Shown here in pieces: positions 37,449 to 47,037 of a stretch of 64,000 nt of DNA. The notes under the pieces are model-generated. The model saw only the letters and a program-made list of their open reading frames with translations, was not told where the DNA came from and made no database searches. Position numbers and translations under genes: made by a program. The stretch is from Brettanomyces bruxellensis (Eukaryota; Ascomycota; Pichiomycetes; Pichiales; Pichiaceae): NCBI RefSeq assembly GCF_011074885.1, contig NC_054689.1, positions 992,001 through 1,056,000 of the forward strand, in the 5' to 3' direction. Numbering within the stretch: position 1 is the first letter of the stretch; every line of letters starts with the position of its first letter.

Positions 37449-39011
37449 TTAGCGACCAAAGTGCTTTTTCTCCAAAGGTCTTGCAATCATATATCCAATG
37501 AAAGTGAAGCCAGCAGCAAGTTCGAAACCAATATCTCCACCGTAATCACCAATTTTCTGGGCCAAAACACCCATGTACCAAGTCTGGTTCATACCAACAA
37601 CAACACCAGCCGCACCACAGCAGAAGGCAAATGCACCGGCCCAACCTGGGTTGACCTTCTTCAAATCAGCGTAATCCTCGATGTTGTATCCAGAAAAGCC
37701 TTTTCTGAAGACAAAGTGCTCAGTTAGGCAAATAGCGTCATAAATAGCCAAGTAGTAACCAATAAGGTTCATGAAGTTATCAACAACGGCTGCAAACTTG
37801 TAGTAAGCAGGAATGCAAATGGCCAAAGTGGCGGCATTACCAAGAATAGTCCAAACAACTCTAGGAACTTTAGAGAATGGAGACCAAAGGGCCTGTGCTC
37901 CAAGAGCAATAGAGTACATATTTGGAATGTTGTTGCAGACGGTAGAAAGAGCCAAGAGAACACAAAGGAACTGACCAAAGCCATGAAGTGACTTCTCCAC
38001 CAAAATTGCGTACACAAGACCACCAACCGAATACTCATCGTACAAGTTTGAGTATGTCTCATCAGTCTTGATTCCGGTAACAGCTGCGGCACCCAAAGTA
38101 AGCGTGAAGATCAATGGGAAGCACAAACCAATAAGAACACCCATGAAGATCTTAACACTTGAAGAGTCCTTTCTCATGTAAGTAGTGTAGTCGGCAGCAT
38201 AAGTGGTCCAGCCAGCAGCAAAACCGAAAACGGTACCTCCAAAGGACAAAACGTCACCTGCGAAAGTCCTTCCAGATCCCCAGGTCACCCACTCTCCGGC
38301 ATCGTTCTGGACACCAGCCTTGAAAACGTGAGCAATGGAAAGTCTGGCGATAATGGCAATAAAGCAAACAAAGTTTGGAATCCAGGACCACTTTTCGTAG
38401 GTGTGAATGACGTTGTAACCAAAGAAGGTGACAAGAATGGTGCAGACGACCAAAATAAGGCAACCTGCCCAAGGTGGAAGAGCACCGTTGTTAACAATGT
38501 GCAAAAGCTGGGCAGAACTCATAATGTTGACGGCACCCCAACCGACACATGCAACAACATTAATAAAGGCGAAAATACGCATTCCAACATTACCAACAAG
38601 GAAACGAGACAATATCATCTGTCTCAATCCGAACTTGGCACCGAAAACAGAGAAGAAAGCAACTGGCAAGGCACCAAGAACACTGAAGAAAAAGATGACA
38701 AGCACAGAAGTACCAAAGTCCAATCCGAAAAGAGAATACGAAAGAGCACCAAGAGAGAAGGTGGCGATAACCATATTTGCCGAAAGCCACATGGTACCCG
38801 CAGTATAAATAGAGGTTTGCGTCTTTTCCTCCTCAGGAACACGCTCGATACCACGAGTTTCACCATGGAACATCGACATCAAATTGCCATAAAAGCCGCC
38901 TAGCCGACCGGATTCGACCTCATCAGCCTTCTCAATGACAACCGGGCCATCGGAGAATGACTCCTGATAGGCCTTTTTGTTAATATCTGAACCCTCTGAG
39001 CCTGTGGACAT
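37449..39011 (-). CDS. FCY2: Purine-cytosine permease (NCS1 family, Fcy2-like)
   Basis: The protein is 520 aa from the ATG at 39011; the open frame extends to a TTG at 39026. It has a cytosolic N-terminus of ~75 residues and about 12 membrane segments. Fungal Fcy2-type marks are RGIERVPEEEKTQ before the first span, MWLSANMVIATFSLGAL, SVFGAKFGLRQMILSRFLVG, and the later block FAAGWTTYAADYTTYM. It imports cytosine, adenine, guanine and hypoxanthine by proton symport at the plasma membrane. Several yeasts carry Fcy2/Fcy21/Fcy22 paralogs, so orthology to FCY2 itself is probable but not certain. Confidence 0.9.
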   Translation of the reverse strand: MSTGSEGSDINKKAYQESFSDGPVVIEKADEVESGRLGGFYGNLMSMFHGETRGIERVPEEEKTQTSIYTAGTMWLSANMVIATFSLGALSYSLFGLDFGTSVLVIFFFSVLGALPVAFFSVFGAKFGLRQMILSRFLVGNVGMRIFAFINVVACVGWGAVNIMSSAQLLHIVNNGALPPWAGCLILVVCTILVTFFGYNVIHTYEKWSWIPNFVCFIAIIARLSIAHVFKAGVQNDAGEWVTWGSGRTFAGDVLSFGGTVFGFAAGWTTYAADYTTYMRKDSSSVKIFMGVLIGLCFPLIFTLTLGAAAVTGIKTDETYSNLYDEYSVGGLVYAILVEKSLHGFGQFLCVLLALSTVCNNIPNMYSIALGAQALWSPFSKVPRVVWTILGNAATLAICIPAYYKFAAVVDNFMNLIGYYLAIYDAICLTEHFVFRKGFSGYNIEDYADLKKVNPGWAGAFAFCCGAAGVVVGMNQTWYMGVLAQKIGDYGGDIGFELAAGFTFIGYMIARPLEKKHFGR

Positions 39012-39075
39012 CCTTATACCAAGCAATTTTTCGAACGTATGCAGAAATTTGACACTTTAGTAGATGACTAAGTGA

Positions 39076-39106
39076 AAAGTCTGGCCTAAAGTGTGGTAAA
39101 GTCTGG
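39076..39106 (-). repeat. Three AAAGTSTGG repeats upstream of FCY2
   Basis: AAAGTCTGG (39076-39084), AAAGTGTGG (39088-39096) and AAAGTCTGG (39098-39106), spaced 12 and 10 bp, lie 65-95 bp before the FCY2 ATG. On the gene's strand they read CCA(G/C)ACTTT. Confidence 0.75.
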
Positions 39107-40653
39107 GGTAGTTGAATAAAGTGAAAAGGCAAGGGTAAAAGGCGAGTCTTCCTTCGAGTTGGAAATGGGAAGGATCAAGGTGGGGGTCCGATTTGTTTTT
39201 TAAGTCACAGCACATACATATATATATGTATTCGTATCTTTCAAGAATTGAAGAAGGAAATTATACTTGCCGAGAGTCTCTGCGGCACACGCGATTTTTT
39301 TTTTTTTTTTTGCTGTATTGTGTATCAACCTGATATTGATCACCGATTATCTAGATTACAATGCATTCAAGCACTTCAATTAATTTTTACATTCATTATC
39401 TCTATTCAACTTTCTTTCCTTTCTTTTTTTCACTTGTCAAAAAAATTTTTTATCGCCGGTTTTGCATTTGCCTACTCTCAGATTTTTCGCTCTGGTCCGG
39501 CTAAATCCAATAATCTTCTTTTTTGTCCGATGCCTACCTAAATTCTCCCATAGATTTTTTAGTGGGCATAAGCCGTCAAACAAAAATTGTTAGACTGTAG
39601 TTTCCTGAAAGATATAAAAAATATTTGGAAAAATTTGAGGGGTTCTTACATTAGCCGCAGAAATTTCTATTCCAATAAATTTAGCCATTATTCCATTCAT
39701 TTTCTTAAGGCATTAAAATTAGGTCGTCATGTAGAGAGGGCATTTTCTCTAGATAAGCATTTCAGAATTGCTACTTCGCTGCAGTTAGAGGGGTATCGAT
39801 AAAGATTCGTATGTTCTTTTCCTCGCTTGATGTCCATTTTTTCTTATCGTATTAGATAGGGAACCTTTCAATTTCTTATTCGCATCTGAAGACTATCTAG
39901 GGATACTAATTTCTAGGTAGTTTTACATGCCAAACTTTTACTTTACCACAAATAAGCTTCAAATAAACTAACTGTATTGGCACAATGCTTATTTCCCACT
40001 GCTTCGCATTTTGCTTGGTTATACTGTAATATCGAACATGAAAAATTTCAGATCCATATTTCTTGTTGTGAATCCATCAATATACTTAGAACAAAGCGAC
40101 AAAAAATCCGCGATCTCGCGTAATGAAGACGTAGAACCAGCTTTCAAGACACTCCCTCGAACTTCATTTAATTGTTCTGTATGTTACGTTATTATTATGA
40201 TTCTTCTGTGCCTCTCTCGCCTATTATTTTACCACGCTCTGAGTCGGAAATTTCTTCTATTGGATCGGTGCAGATAATTTTCGCGCTAATAAGTTTCCGG
40301 TTGACTTCTCCACAGAAAATGTTATTTTTGGCATCTTTCTCGCTGAAAACGGCCGTTTACCATTTTTCACAACGGTTTTCATGCTAACTTTATCCAACGT
40401 ATTGATTACATAGCGATGGTCATTCAACCTAACGTTCCCGGTATGAAAGGAGACCGAATTCATTATAAACCTTTTTTTGAGATCTGTCTTTTGACTAAAT
40501 CCCGTCAATTTCAATTTCCGATGGCCTGTTTCTATTTGACGTGTATACTTAGCGGATAAGGCATGATGGAACCTACATTTCTTGGTTCAAAAAATTTTTC
40601 CTGACTTTTTTTTCTAACGTACTTGCACTCCTAAAACGAAATTCGAACAATGC

Positions 40654-40681
40654 TTCCGCGGAAAGAGTACCTTGCCGCGGC
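40654..40681. promoter_or_regulatory. PDRE-like palindrome pair
   Basis: TTCCGCGGAA (40654-40663) contains TCCGCGGA, the consensus pleiotropic drug response element of Pdr1/Pdr3. A second CCGCGG palindrome lies 19 bp further on. Both are over 1.6 kb from the FCY2 start, so the target, if any, is unknown. Confidence 0.5.
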
Positions 40682-41121
40682 TAGGGCTGATAAATTTCAT
40701 TATCTATGTGTCTGTGTGATTTCCCGATAGTACGTTCGACTGCGTCTTTGTGTTATCTATGGTTTATTCTTTTATTTTTTTTTTGTTGTTCCTCTTCATG
40801 TTGCTTTACAAACTAAAGTCATTTGTTTGGCCCAGATAATTTTTTGGATGTCCAGCTGGATATTCTCTTTCCCCACATTTATGGTCATCTCCGAGAAGAA
40901 TGCAATCGCAATTTAATTGGTCGCATACTTTCGACAGTATGAATCAGGAAAGCGAATCATTTCACTTTTACGTAACATATTACTTTGGATATCATTCCAA
41001 ATTTGACATTATTAGTGTACAGAATATCTAGAAGAAATTCAGGGATTGGCGATCTCTGATAAGCGGTTATTGTCAATTAATTAACCTTAAGAAATGTACT
41101 TTGAAGTATTTAAACATCTGG

Positions 41122-43086
41122 CTACTCCACATCGCTTAATCCTGTATCGTTATCTGTAATCTCAGAACCAGCATCATCCTCTGAATCATCTTCAACTTGG
41201 GCTGTATCTGCAGCGTCAGAATCATCTGTATTTTCATCTTTATCATCATCTTCATCACTCTCTAATCCCGCATCATCCAACGCTTCAACATATTCAACTG
41301 CGGCTTCCTCCTCTTTATCAGCAGTGGCTTTACCAGAATAGTTTTCTGAAAGACCTTGCTCTATAAATCTTTTTGCGGCGGAGTATTCACCAATCATTCT
41401 AAGCCGACCCTTCAACTCCATTAATCTGTCCATATTCCGTGCTCTTCTCCTTAATGTTGTTGTTAAAATACCCAAGTCTGCATTTAAGTTAGGAAGGCTT
41501 ATCAAGTAAGAGCCATGGTAAATCAATATGTATTTTACCCACGCGTCAAGCAACTGGTATTGCTGCTTGTTTTTCGATGCTTTGCCTCTACTCAATCTTT
41601 CACTGAGCCTGTTGAGCAATGTCAAAATGTATGATGTGTCCAAGCGGCAAATGGTGCTCTTTATCACTTCCTCATCTCTACAGTTATTCAACACTGTCTC
41701 AAGTAAGCCGTGATCGTTTGACTTAAGAGCTTGTGACAAAACAACAGACAATGATCCAACATTGAGCTTCCTCTTCGATCTATTTTTATCTGCATTTAAG
41801 CCTTTGATGTCAGTGGACTGCAGCTTTTCCACCAATGTGCCAAAAGCTTCATTCTCTGCAGCCTCTCCAATTTCTAAATCCTGCAGATCATCACCCCCTG
41901 CAACTATGGCATAATTTTCCTTGTATGCTTTTGCACTCGATCGATCACTGTTATAATGCTGGTTATCCTTTTCCAAATTTCCAAGTGATCTTTCCTTCAC
42001 AATCTTCACATCTTTCAAAACAGAATATTGACATTCAGAGTTCTTGTCTGACCTGGTCCACCATTCCTTCTTAGTAAACGAAAGGTAGCTTGAATCTTCC
42101 GGATAACAAATAGTGAGATACCTTGGTCCGATGCTCACATTTTCAATGAAAATAGCCTCTGATTTATTATCTACACTGGCATTCACTCTGTCAAGAACTA
42201 TTTTAGCATCAGACCGCTTCGATTTAACAGCCTGATTTCTTCTCCTTCTCTTGCTTTTATTTTGTGACGATGGATCTTCGGTTCCAAACGGATTGTTAAA
42301 TATCTCCAAGGCTCCATTTTCTGTAAGAGCTGTTATTACTTCCATGTCTGGATCGCTGATGCTATTATGACAAAGTTCTAAAATTGGGTTTTCCGTAATC
42401 AAAATTTGCTTCGAGTTGTTTATTAATCCATCCGAGGTGACACCAACTGTATTTATGAATCGATCATTGTTTGCAGATACTATTACCCAAGGAACGCCAT
42501 TTTGATCTTCATATTTAACTGCACTGTTAACAGTGCTAATATACAAGTTCTTGAAATCGCAAATCTTACCTTCCTGCTTATCAAAAGCATATGCCGAATT
42601 AGAAAAGAGAAATAGATATCTTTCATCGAAATCGATCATATCTGTAGTAGAGCTAACTTCTTCCTCTAACTTAGTAGCCTTTTCCAACCGCCAGCTCGAG
42701 AAGCTTGGTTCCAACTGATATTGAATAACTGTTGTATTTGAATCAAGAACAAAAACCCTTCCCCGTTGAATAGTACTGACAGCAATGCTTAAAATTAGCT
42801 GTTCCGTTTTCAAAACAGAGACAACTTCATTGCTTGATGTGTCTAGTATCAAGAGTTTATTCGAGCCGTTAAAAACACACGCAAGGATATCCTCGGATAT
42901 CCATTTTAAACATTTCACACCTGGGTACTCTTTCTTATCGATGGGATGAACAATAACACCATTTGATGCAGATTTATCTTGTGAAGTGGATTGCACCTTT
43001 AAAACTTGTACATCTAAAGATTGAACAACGTATGCAACATGGCTTCCAGTTGGGTTAAATGCACTAGTTACAAACGTTTGAGGCAT
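41122..43086 (-). CDS. UTP5: SSU processome protein Utp5 (t-UTP/UtpA)
   Basis: The protein is 654 aa (S. cerevisiae Utp5 has 643). The N-terminal half is a beta-propeller (starting TSAFNPTGSHVAYVVQSLDV; later CLKWISEDILACVFNGSNKL). A basic nuclear segment SKRRRRNQAVKSKR lies near 278-291. The C-terminal Utp12 domain includes VGSLSVVLSQALKSNDHGLLETVLNNC and TLRRRARNMDRLMELKGRLRM. The last ~60 residues are acidic (DDDKDENTDDSDA). Utp5/WDR43 is part of UtpA, which loads on nascent pre-rRNA in the nucleolus and supports Pol I transcription and 18S processing. It is divergent from NCB2. Confidence 0.92.
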   Translation of the reverse strand: MPQTFVTSAFNPTGSHVAYVVQSLDVQVLKVQSTSQDKSASNGVIVHPIDKKEYPGVKCLKWISEDILACVFNGSNKLLILDTSSNEVVSVLKTEQLILSIAVSTIQRGRVFVLDSNTTVIQYQLEPSFSSWRLEKATKLEEEVSSTTDMIDFDERYLFLFSNSAYAFDKQEGKICDFKNLYISTVNSAVKYEDQNGVPWVIVSANNDRFINTVGVTSDGLINNSKQILITENPILELCHNSISDPDMEVITALTENGALEIFNNPFGTEDPSSQNKSKRRRRNQAVKSKRSDAKIVLDRVNASVDNKSEAIFIENVSIGPRYLTICYPEDSSYLSFTKKEWWTRSDKNSECQYSVLKDVKIVKERSLGNLEKDNQHYNSDRSSAKAYKENYAIVAGGDDLQDLEIGEAAENEAFGTLVEKLQSTDIKGLNADKNRSKRKLNVGSLSVVLSQALKSNDHGLLETVLNNCRDEEVIKSTICRLDTSYILTLLNRLSERLSRGKASKNKQQYQLLDAWVKYILIYHGSYLISLPNLNADLGILTTTLRRRARNMDRLMELKGRLRMIGEYSAAKRFIEQGLSENYSGKATADKEEEAAVEYVEALDDAGLESDEDDDKDENTDDSDAADTAQVEDDSEDDAGSEITDNDTGLSDVE

Positions 43087-43273
43087 TCTTCTGCAGGCTA
43101 TATGCTCAAATTCCGTATTAGTATGTAAATGTGCGGGGCAAAAGATGTATTTCTACAAAGATCAACTCCTTGAGTAGATACGTAGTTCTCTGCTTGACTT
43201 GGGAGTACCTGAAAATTTTTTTCAAAGGAATACTTGGCTCCACATTGTACCTACCGATCGTCTATTGAGTATG

Positions 43274-43304
<31 letters not shown>

Positions 43305-43478
43305 TACGCGAAAACTTACAGAGAACAAAAAAATGGAGTTCATATATAACCGAGCACAATTGTCACTGATCAAGAAATGGTGAGCGTTAAAATCACTGAA
43401 TCAACAGTTTTAATTATTACAGTTAAATAACAGAATATATTGTTGGCAATTAAAAAATTGCCTAAACTATAGTTGAAA
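43087..43478. promoter_or_regulatory. Divergent promoter, UTP5 / NCB2
   Basis: A 392-bp region centred on an uninterrupted run of 28 T (43274-43301), the longest homopolymer in the window. It is a likely nucleosome-depleted core promoter element. Confidence 0.6.
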
Positions 43479-43895
43479 ATGCTGGAACCGGATCAAGAAG
43501 AGATCTCGCTTCCGAAGGCTACCGTACAAAAAATCGTCGGGGAGATTCTTCCGGATGGATACAGTTTTACAAAAGATGCAAGAGAAGCTCTCATAGAATG
43601 TTGTATCGAATTTTTGATGATTGTTTCAACAGAGTCGAATGATATTGCAGATAGGGAATTGAAAAAGACAATTTCTACGGATCATGTACTTGCTGCGTTA
43701 AAGAATTTAGGATTTGGCGAGTACCTTCCTACGTTATTCCATATTATCGATCAGTTCAAGATTAGTAGTAAAATTAGGGAGAAGAAGATTGGTAGCAAGT
43801 TCCGCAGCAGTGGGTTGAGTGAGGAAGAGCTTCTTAAAAAGCAAGAAGAGTTGTTTAAAGCAAGTAGAGATAAGCTTCGTCAGCAAAATAACTAG
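43479..43895 (+). CDS. NCB2: Negative cofactor 2 beta (Dr1), TBP regulator
   Basis: The protein is 138 aa from the ATG at 43479; the frame runs back only to a TTG. The histone-fold core is ISLPKATVQKIVGEILPDG, then FTKDAREALIECCIEFLMIV, then KTISTDHVLAALKNLGFGEY. The family C-terminus follows (SKFRSSGLSEEELLKKQEEL). Ncb2 pairs with Bur6 as NC2, which binds TBP on DNA and blocks TFIIA/TFIIB, repressing or redistributing TBP. S. cerevisiae NCB2 carries an intron near its 5' end. Here a GTGAGC after an ATG at 43378 could join to 43473 in frame, but there is no good branch point, so I keep the simple start. Confidence 0.93.
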   Translation: MLEPDQEEISLPKATVQKIVGEILPDGYSFTKDAREALIECCIEFLMIVSTESNDIADRELKKTISTDHVLAALKNLGFGEYLPTLFHIIDQFKISSKIREKKIGSKFRSSGLSEEELLKKQEELFKASRDKLRQQNN

Positions 43896-44145
43896 ACGAT
43901 ATGATGATAATGATAAGACTGTTTTATTTGTTTATTTGCGCGCGCTTGAGGCACAAGGATAACGTATACTTTCGAATCCCAAAAGGGCTTTCCATATCTT
44001 ATAGCTATCCATTTGTATTTTAATTCACTGATGTGATATTTTTTCTGTTAATTACTGCCAAAATATATCATTGGGATTCATTCAATTAGAAAATAATCTA
44101 ATTACTGTACATAACAAATGATTCATGCTTTTCTAAAATGCAATC
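43896..44145. other. Convergent 3' intergenic region
   Basis: 250 bp between NCB2 and the importin gene. It contains GCGCGCGC (43937-43945 area) and a short CCC-AAAA-GGG hairpin near 43978-43988. Nothing else is seen. Confidence 0.4.
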
Positions 44146-47037
44146 TTACTGCTTTCCATCCATGACTGACGAAAACTGAAGTTGGTTTTTTTCCACAAAG
44201 TTCTTAAATTGGTCAAGCACATTAACATTATCCAAAGGAGTATCAACATCCAGCTCTGCATATTCGTCGTCGTCGATATCAAAGGATTCAGGATCGCCAT
44301 CAACAAGAAGACTTGAATCCATACTGCCATCATTCTCCATTTTAATTAACTTGACCCGCTTATCAATTGCAGCCGGAAGTTTTTCTATTAATTGTAGCAA
44401 ATTGCGAAGCATAACTTCCTTCATGCTGTCAAGCTGTGGAACCTGACTCTCCAAAATACTGATCAAGGCCAAAATCTCCAACTTAAGGTCAAACACAGTG
44501 GTTAATAGTTGATCCGAGTTTTCAAACCACAGCCTCACAAACTGTGTAAGTTCGGAGGCATTGTTATCCGTCAATTGGTTAACCAAATCCGGCCTCCTTA
44601 TAAAAAGTGCAAGGAAAAGTTTTAAATAGTCTCGAAGGACATCGATAGAAATATTTGTAAGACTCTTAAATATAGGCTTGAGCAATGGTTCCATGATAGA
44701 TTCCACATTCTCGCAGTTCAGGACGATAAACATGCTGATGTTATAAACCATTTCCAACATTTCATCATCACCGTTTGAATCGTTATAAAAATTGAGAATT
44801 GCCTTCAACAATTTTTGAATGCGCTGATCTGAGCCAATGCTCTGTCCTTGGAAGCCATAATTGACAACTGTCTGAAAGTAAGGTCCATAATTATCAAAGT
44901 ACTCAAAGCCATAGTTCTCGAAAGAATCCAATACCGTGTCATATATCTTCCATGTCTGTGGTGTCATGGCCTTCAAAACAAAGTTGGAAGTTTCCAATAG
45001 ACCCATAACATCGGTCAAAAATGAGAGGATGGCATTATCAAGCACAAAGGTTACACTTGGCTCAAATGTATTCACCATGTTAGCAGTTGTCTCTTTTTGG
45101 GAATTCATCGATACAACCATCGACGATAATGTTGAAAGCAACTGGGATAGCCTTGTTTCTTTTTCAAAATCGTCTTTGTTATTACTATCCATATTTGACA
45201 AGAACTCTTGAGCTCCCTGTAAGAACTGATCATTCAAAGTTTTCGAAAGATGGAGAGCATATGGCTCCAATTCCTGAGAGAATTTCAAAATATAACTATC
45301 CATTAGATCGCTCGTGAGCTCTAATTCATACTCGTTGTTAAGTTTTAAAAGTAGCTGCATTACGTTGGTAACATTCTGAGAAACTTGTTGTTGAATTACC
45401 GGCATGGTCGAAAGTGAATTAAGCGCATTAATTGCTTCTAATTGCAATGGCAAATTCTCAGAACTTTGCTCTATTAGTTGATTCACAACTGATGCAACCT
45501 CTAAAAGTAAGTTCTGGTCCTTAAATTGATAATCAATCTGTGAAATTGTGTCACAAGCCAACGTTTGTAACCATTTATGATTTCCATCCTCGAGTTGTGG
45601 TAATATTAAATACTTGACGGCCTCATCACCATTTCCACCCGAGTTAATCATCTGTGACCAGGAATTATCTAATAGCTTTAATCCGGCTTCAACCTGATAC
45701 ACATTTGAACTTTTATTTTCAAAGAGATGATGAATCACAGAAAATAATGGTTCTGCAACATCTGAAAAATGTGTGTGGCAAAGAGTAAAAACAAACTCAG
45801 TAGCTGCCATGTCGGAACTCTTAAAGCCTAAGACTAAACTTGCCGAATCAACATATCTATTAATATATTCAACCGGATCACTTTCAAATATCTCAACCTT
45901 TTTGTCCGTGCAACTCAACCGTGGAACTATGATGCTCGTTAATATAGGATTGACGTTACCTTTGATATATTGTTCATAAACAGAATCAGCGGTCAGGCAA
46001 TCGGTAATAAAAGATATAAGATAATATTGACAAATATCAGTGAATCTCTTGCCCGTCACAGAAAGATACTGTGTAAGAATATTCGGAATAAACCGCTTCA
46101 ATAGAATGTCTATCACTTGACTGTTCAAAGCCTTGTTATTTTGCTTTGCGTGCCTCTTCTTAAGCCTATAGAGATTTGCAAATGACCATTTCTGGCACTT
46201 CTTGAGCATATGATCATGCTCTGAAATAGAGCCCTCCTCTTCTTCATCATCATCATCGGCACCATCACCACTATTTCCAGTGATAAAAACAGGTTCCATC
46301 TTAATAATCTCAAGCTGATAGTTACACCAGTTTTGGAGCTTTCCCAGATCGGAGATTAGGTACTTTGGAAGCTGAACAAATGTACAAAACTTATAAATCT
46401 TTAGTATGAGGTAAAATATCGATGCAGTGGAAGAATCCTTTATGTTTGATAAGTTACTATTAAACATTTGTTCGTAGATTGGGAACTGATCTTGGGCAAT
46501 TGTCTCCGTAAATGAATTATCGGTGTCAAAGCAATGCTTCTTTGCAATTTGGTAAACAATTGAAAGACTCACATATAACTTGGAGATATCATTACTCGAA
46601 GATTGCAGAAGGCCTTTCGAAAGTTGATACAATTGACTATCCCATTCTGGTTCTAATCTCAATATAATCTCCAGACAATTAAGAAGCTGTCTAAACAAAG
46701 GTAAGTGATCGAAAGGAGACACGTTAAGGAGTGTTTCCACCAATCTGCTCTTTGTATTTTCCTTAACCTGCAACGGTATTTCCTCGGACTTCAGATATTT
46801 ATTAATGGCATTTTTAATGAACCAAGAAGCTTTGACCTTGTTTTTCACAAATGTTGCAGTGACAAGTCTGATTTGAAACGGTATGGATGTATCAGCGCAT
46901 AGTTCTAATAAATTGATCAGTGATTCAGGCTGCTTGTTGATCAACTCATTCAAATACTTCTCAGAGCTTGTTCTAAGTCCGTTATCCGCTGATAAGGTAT
47001 TCAGTAAATGTTGCAATAAATGTTCATTCGCCGACAT
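44146..47037 (-). CDS. SXM1: Importin-beta family transport receptor (Sxm1/Nmd5-like)
   Basis: The protein is 963 aa (Sxm1 has 944, Nmd5 1048). The N-terminal importin-beta Ran-binding repeat is SSEKYLNELINKQPESLINL, then IPFQIRLVTATFVKNKVKASW. Next come HEAT repeats, an acidic loop DDDDEEEEGSISEHDH (~262-280) and the family's conserved LKKCQKWSFANLYRLKKRH. The C-terminus is acidic (DIDDDEYAELDVD). These receptors import ribosomal and other proteins (Sxm1: Lhp1 and ribosomal proteins; Nmd5: TFIIS and Hog1). The length favours Sxm1, but the two are paralogs (importin-7/8 type) and this genome may hold a single ancestor-like copy. Confidence 0.85.
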   Translation of the reverse strand: MSANEHLLQHLLNTLSADNGLRTSSEKYLNELINKQPESLINLLELCADTSIPFQIRLVTATFVKNKVKASWFIKNAINKYLKSEEIPLQVKENTKSRLVETLLNVSPFDHLPLFRQLLNCLEIILRLEPEWDSQLYQLSKGLLQSSSNDISKLYVSLSIVYQIAKKHCFDTDNSFTETIAQDQFPIYEQMFNSNLSNIKDSSTASIFYLILKIYKFCTFVQLPKYLISDLGKLQNWCNYQLEIIKMEPVFITGNSGDGADDDDEEEEGSISEHDHMLKKCQKWSFANLYRLKKRHAKQNNKALNSQVIDILLKRFIPNILTQYLSVTGKRFTDICQYYLISFITDCLTADSVYEQYIKGNVNPILTSIIVPRLSCTDKKVEIFESDPVEYINRYVDSASLVLGFKSSDMAATEFVFTLCHTHFSDVAEPLFSVIHHLFENKSSNVYQVEAGLKLLDNSWSQMINSGGNGDEAVKYLILPQLEDGNHKWLQTLACDTISQIDYQFKDQNLLLEVASVVNQLIEQSSENLPLQLEAINALNSLSTMPVIQQQVSQNVTNVMQLLLKLNNEYELELTSDLMDSYILKFSQELEPYALHLSKTLNDQFLQGAQEFLSNMDSNNKDDFEKETRLSQLLSTLSSMVVSMNSQKETTANMVNTFEPSVTFVLDNAILSFLTDVMGLLETSNFVLKAMTPQTWKIYDTVLDSFENYGFEYFDNYGPYFQTVVNYGFQGQSIGSDQRIQKLLKAILNFYNDSNGDDEMLEMVYNISMFIVLNCENVESIMEPLLKPIFKSLTNISIDVLRDYLKLFLALFIRRPDLVNQLTDNNASELTQFVRLWFENSDQLLTTVFDLKLEILALISILESQVPQLDSMKEVMLRNLLQLIEKLPAAIDKRVKLIKMENDGSMDSSLLVDGDPESFDIDDDEYAELDVDTPLDNVNVLDQFKNFVEKNQLQFSSVMDGKQ

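Larger units (their letters stand above)
39012..41121. other. 2.1 kb gene-free segment
   Basis: The longest gap in the window, between the 5' end of FCY2 and the 3' end of UTP5. Near FCY2 are three AAAGT(C/G)TGG repeats (39076-39106) and 17 T (39295-39311). Further away are the inverted repeat CGCGA-TC-TCGCG (40109-40120), the perfect palindrome TTCCGCGGAA (40654-40663), which contains the exact Pdr1/Pdr3 site TCCGCGGA, and GCCGCGGC (40674-40681). No ORF above 88 codons is convincing. No tRNA T-arm, snRNA or LTR pair is recognised. Confidence 0.5.

Noticed and set aside
38328..38903. 191-codon plus-strand ORF inside FCY2
   Set aside because: It is antisense to the transporter. Its hydrophilic Asn/Lys/Thr-rich translation is the complement of hydrophobic codons.
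40571..40600. tRNA-like GGTTCAAA in the 2.1 kb gap, and other TTCRA words in spacers
   Set aside because: The flanks do not pair as a T-arm and no A-box or acceptor stem is found. I found no convincing tRNA in the window.
40109..40681. Point centromere in the gene-free segment
   Set aside because: No CDEI (RTCACRTG) plus CDEIII (TGTTT..CCGAA-type) arrangement is present. Pichiaceae centromeres are not reliably recognised from a motif.
39541..41000. Possible relic LTR or transposon in the gene-free segment
   Set aside because: No terminal repeat pair, target-site duplication or reverse transcriptase/integrase-like frame is seen.
43378..43472. Possible 5' intron of NCB2 (ATG followed by GTGAGC, acceptor at 43472)
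   Set aside because: It is in frame and S. cerevisiae NCB2 has an intron, but there is no TACTAAC-like branch point at a workable distance. The simple ATG gives a complete protein.
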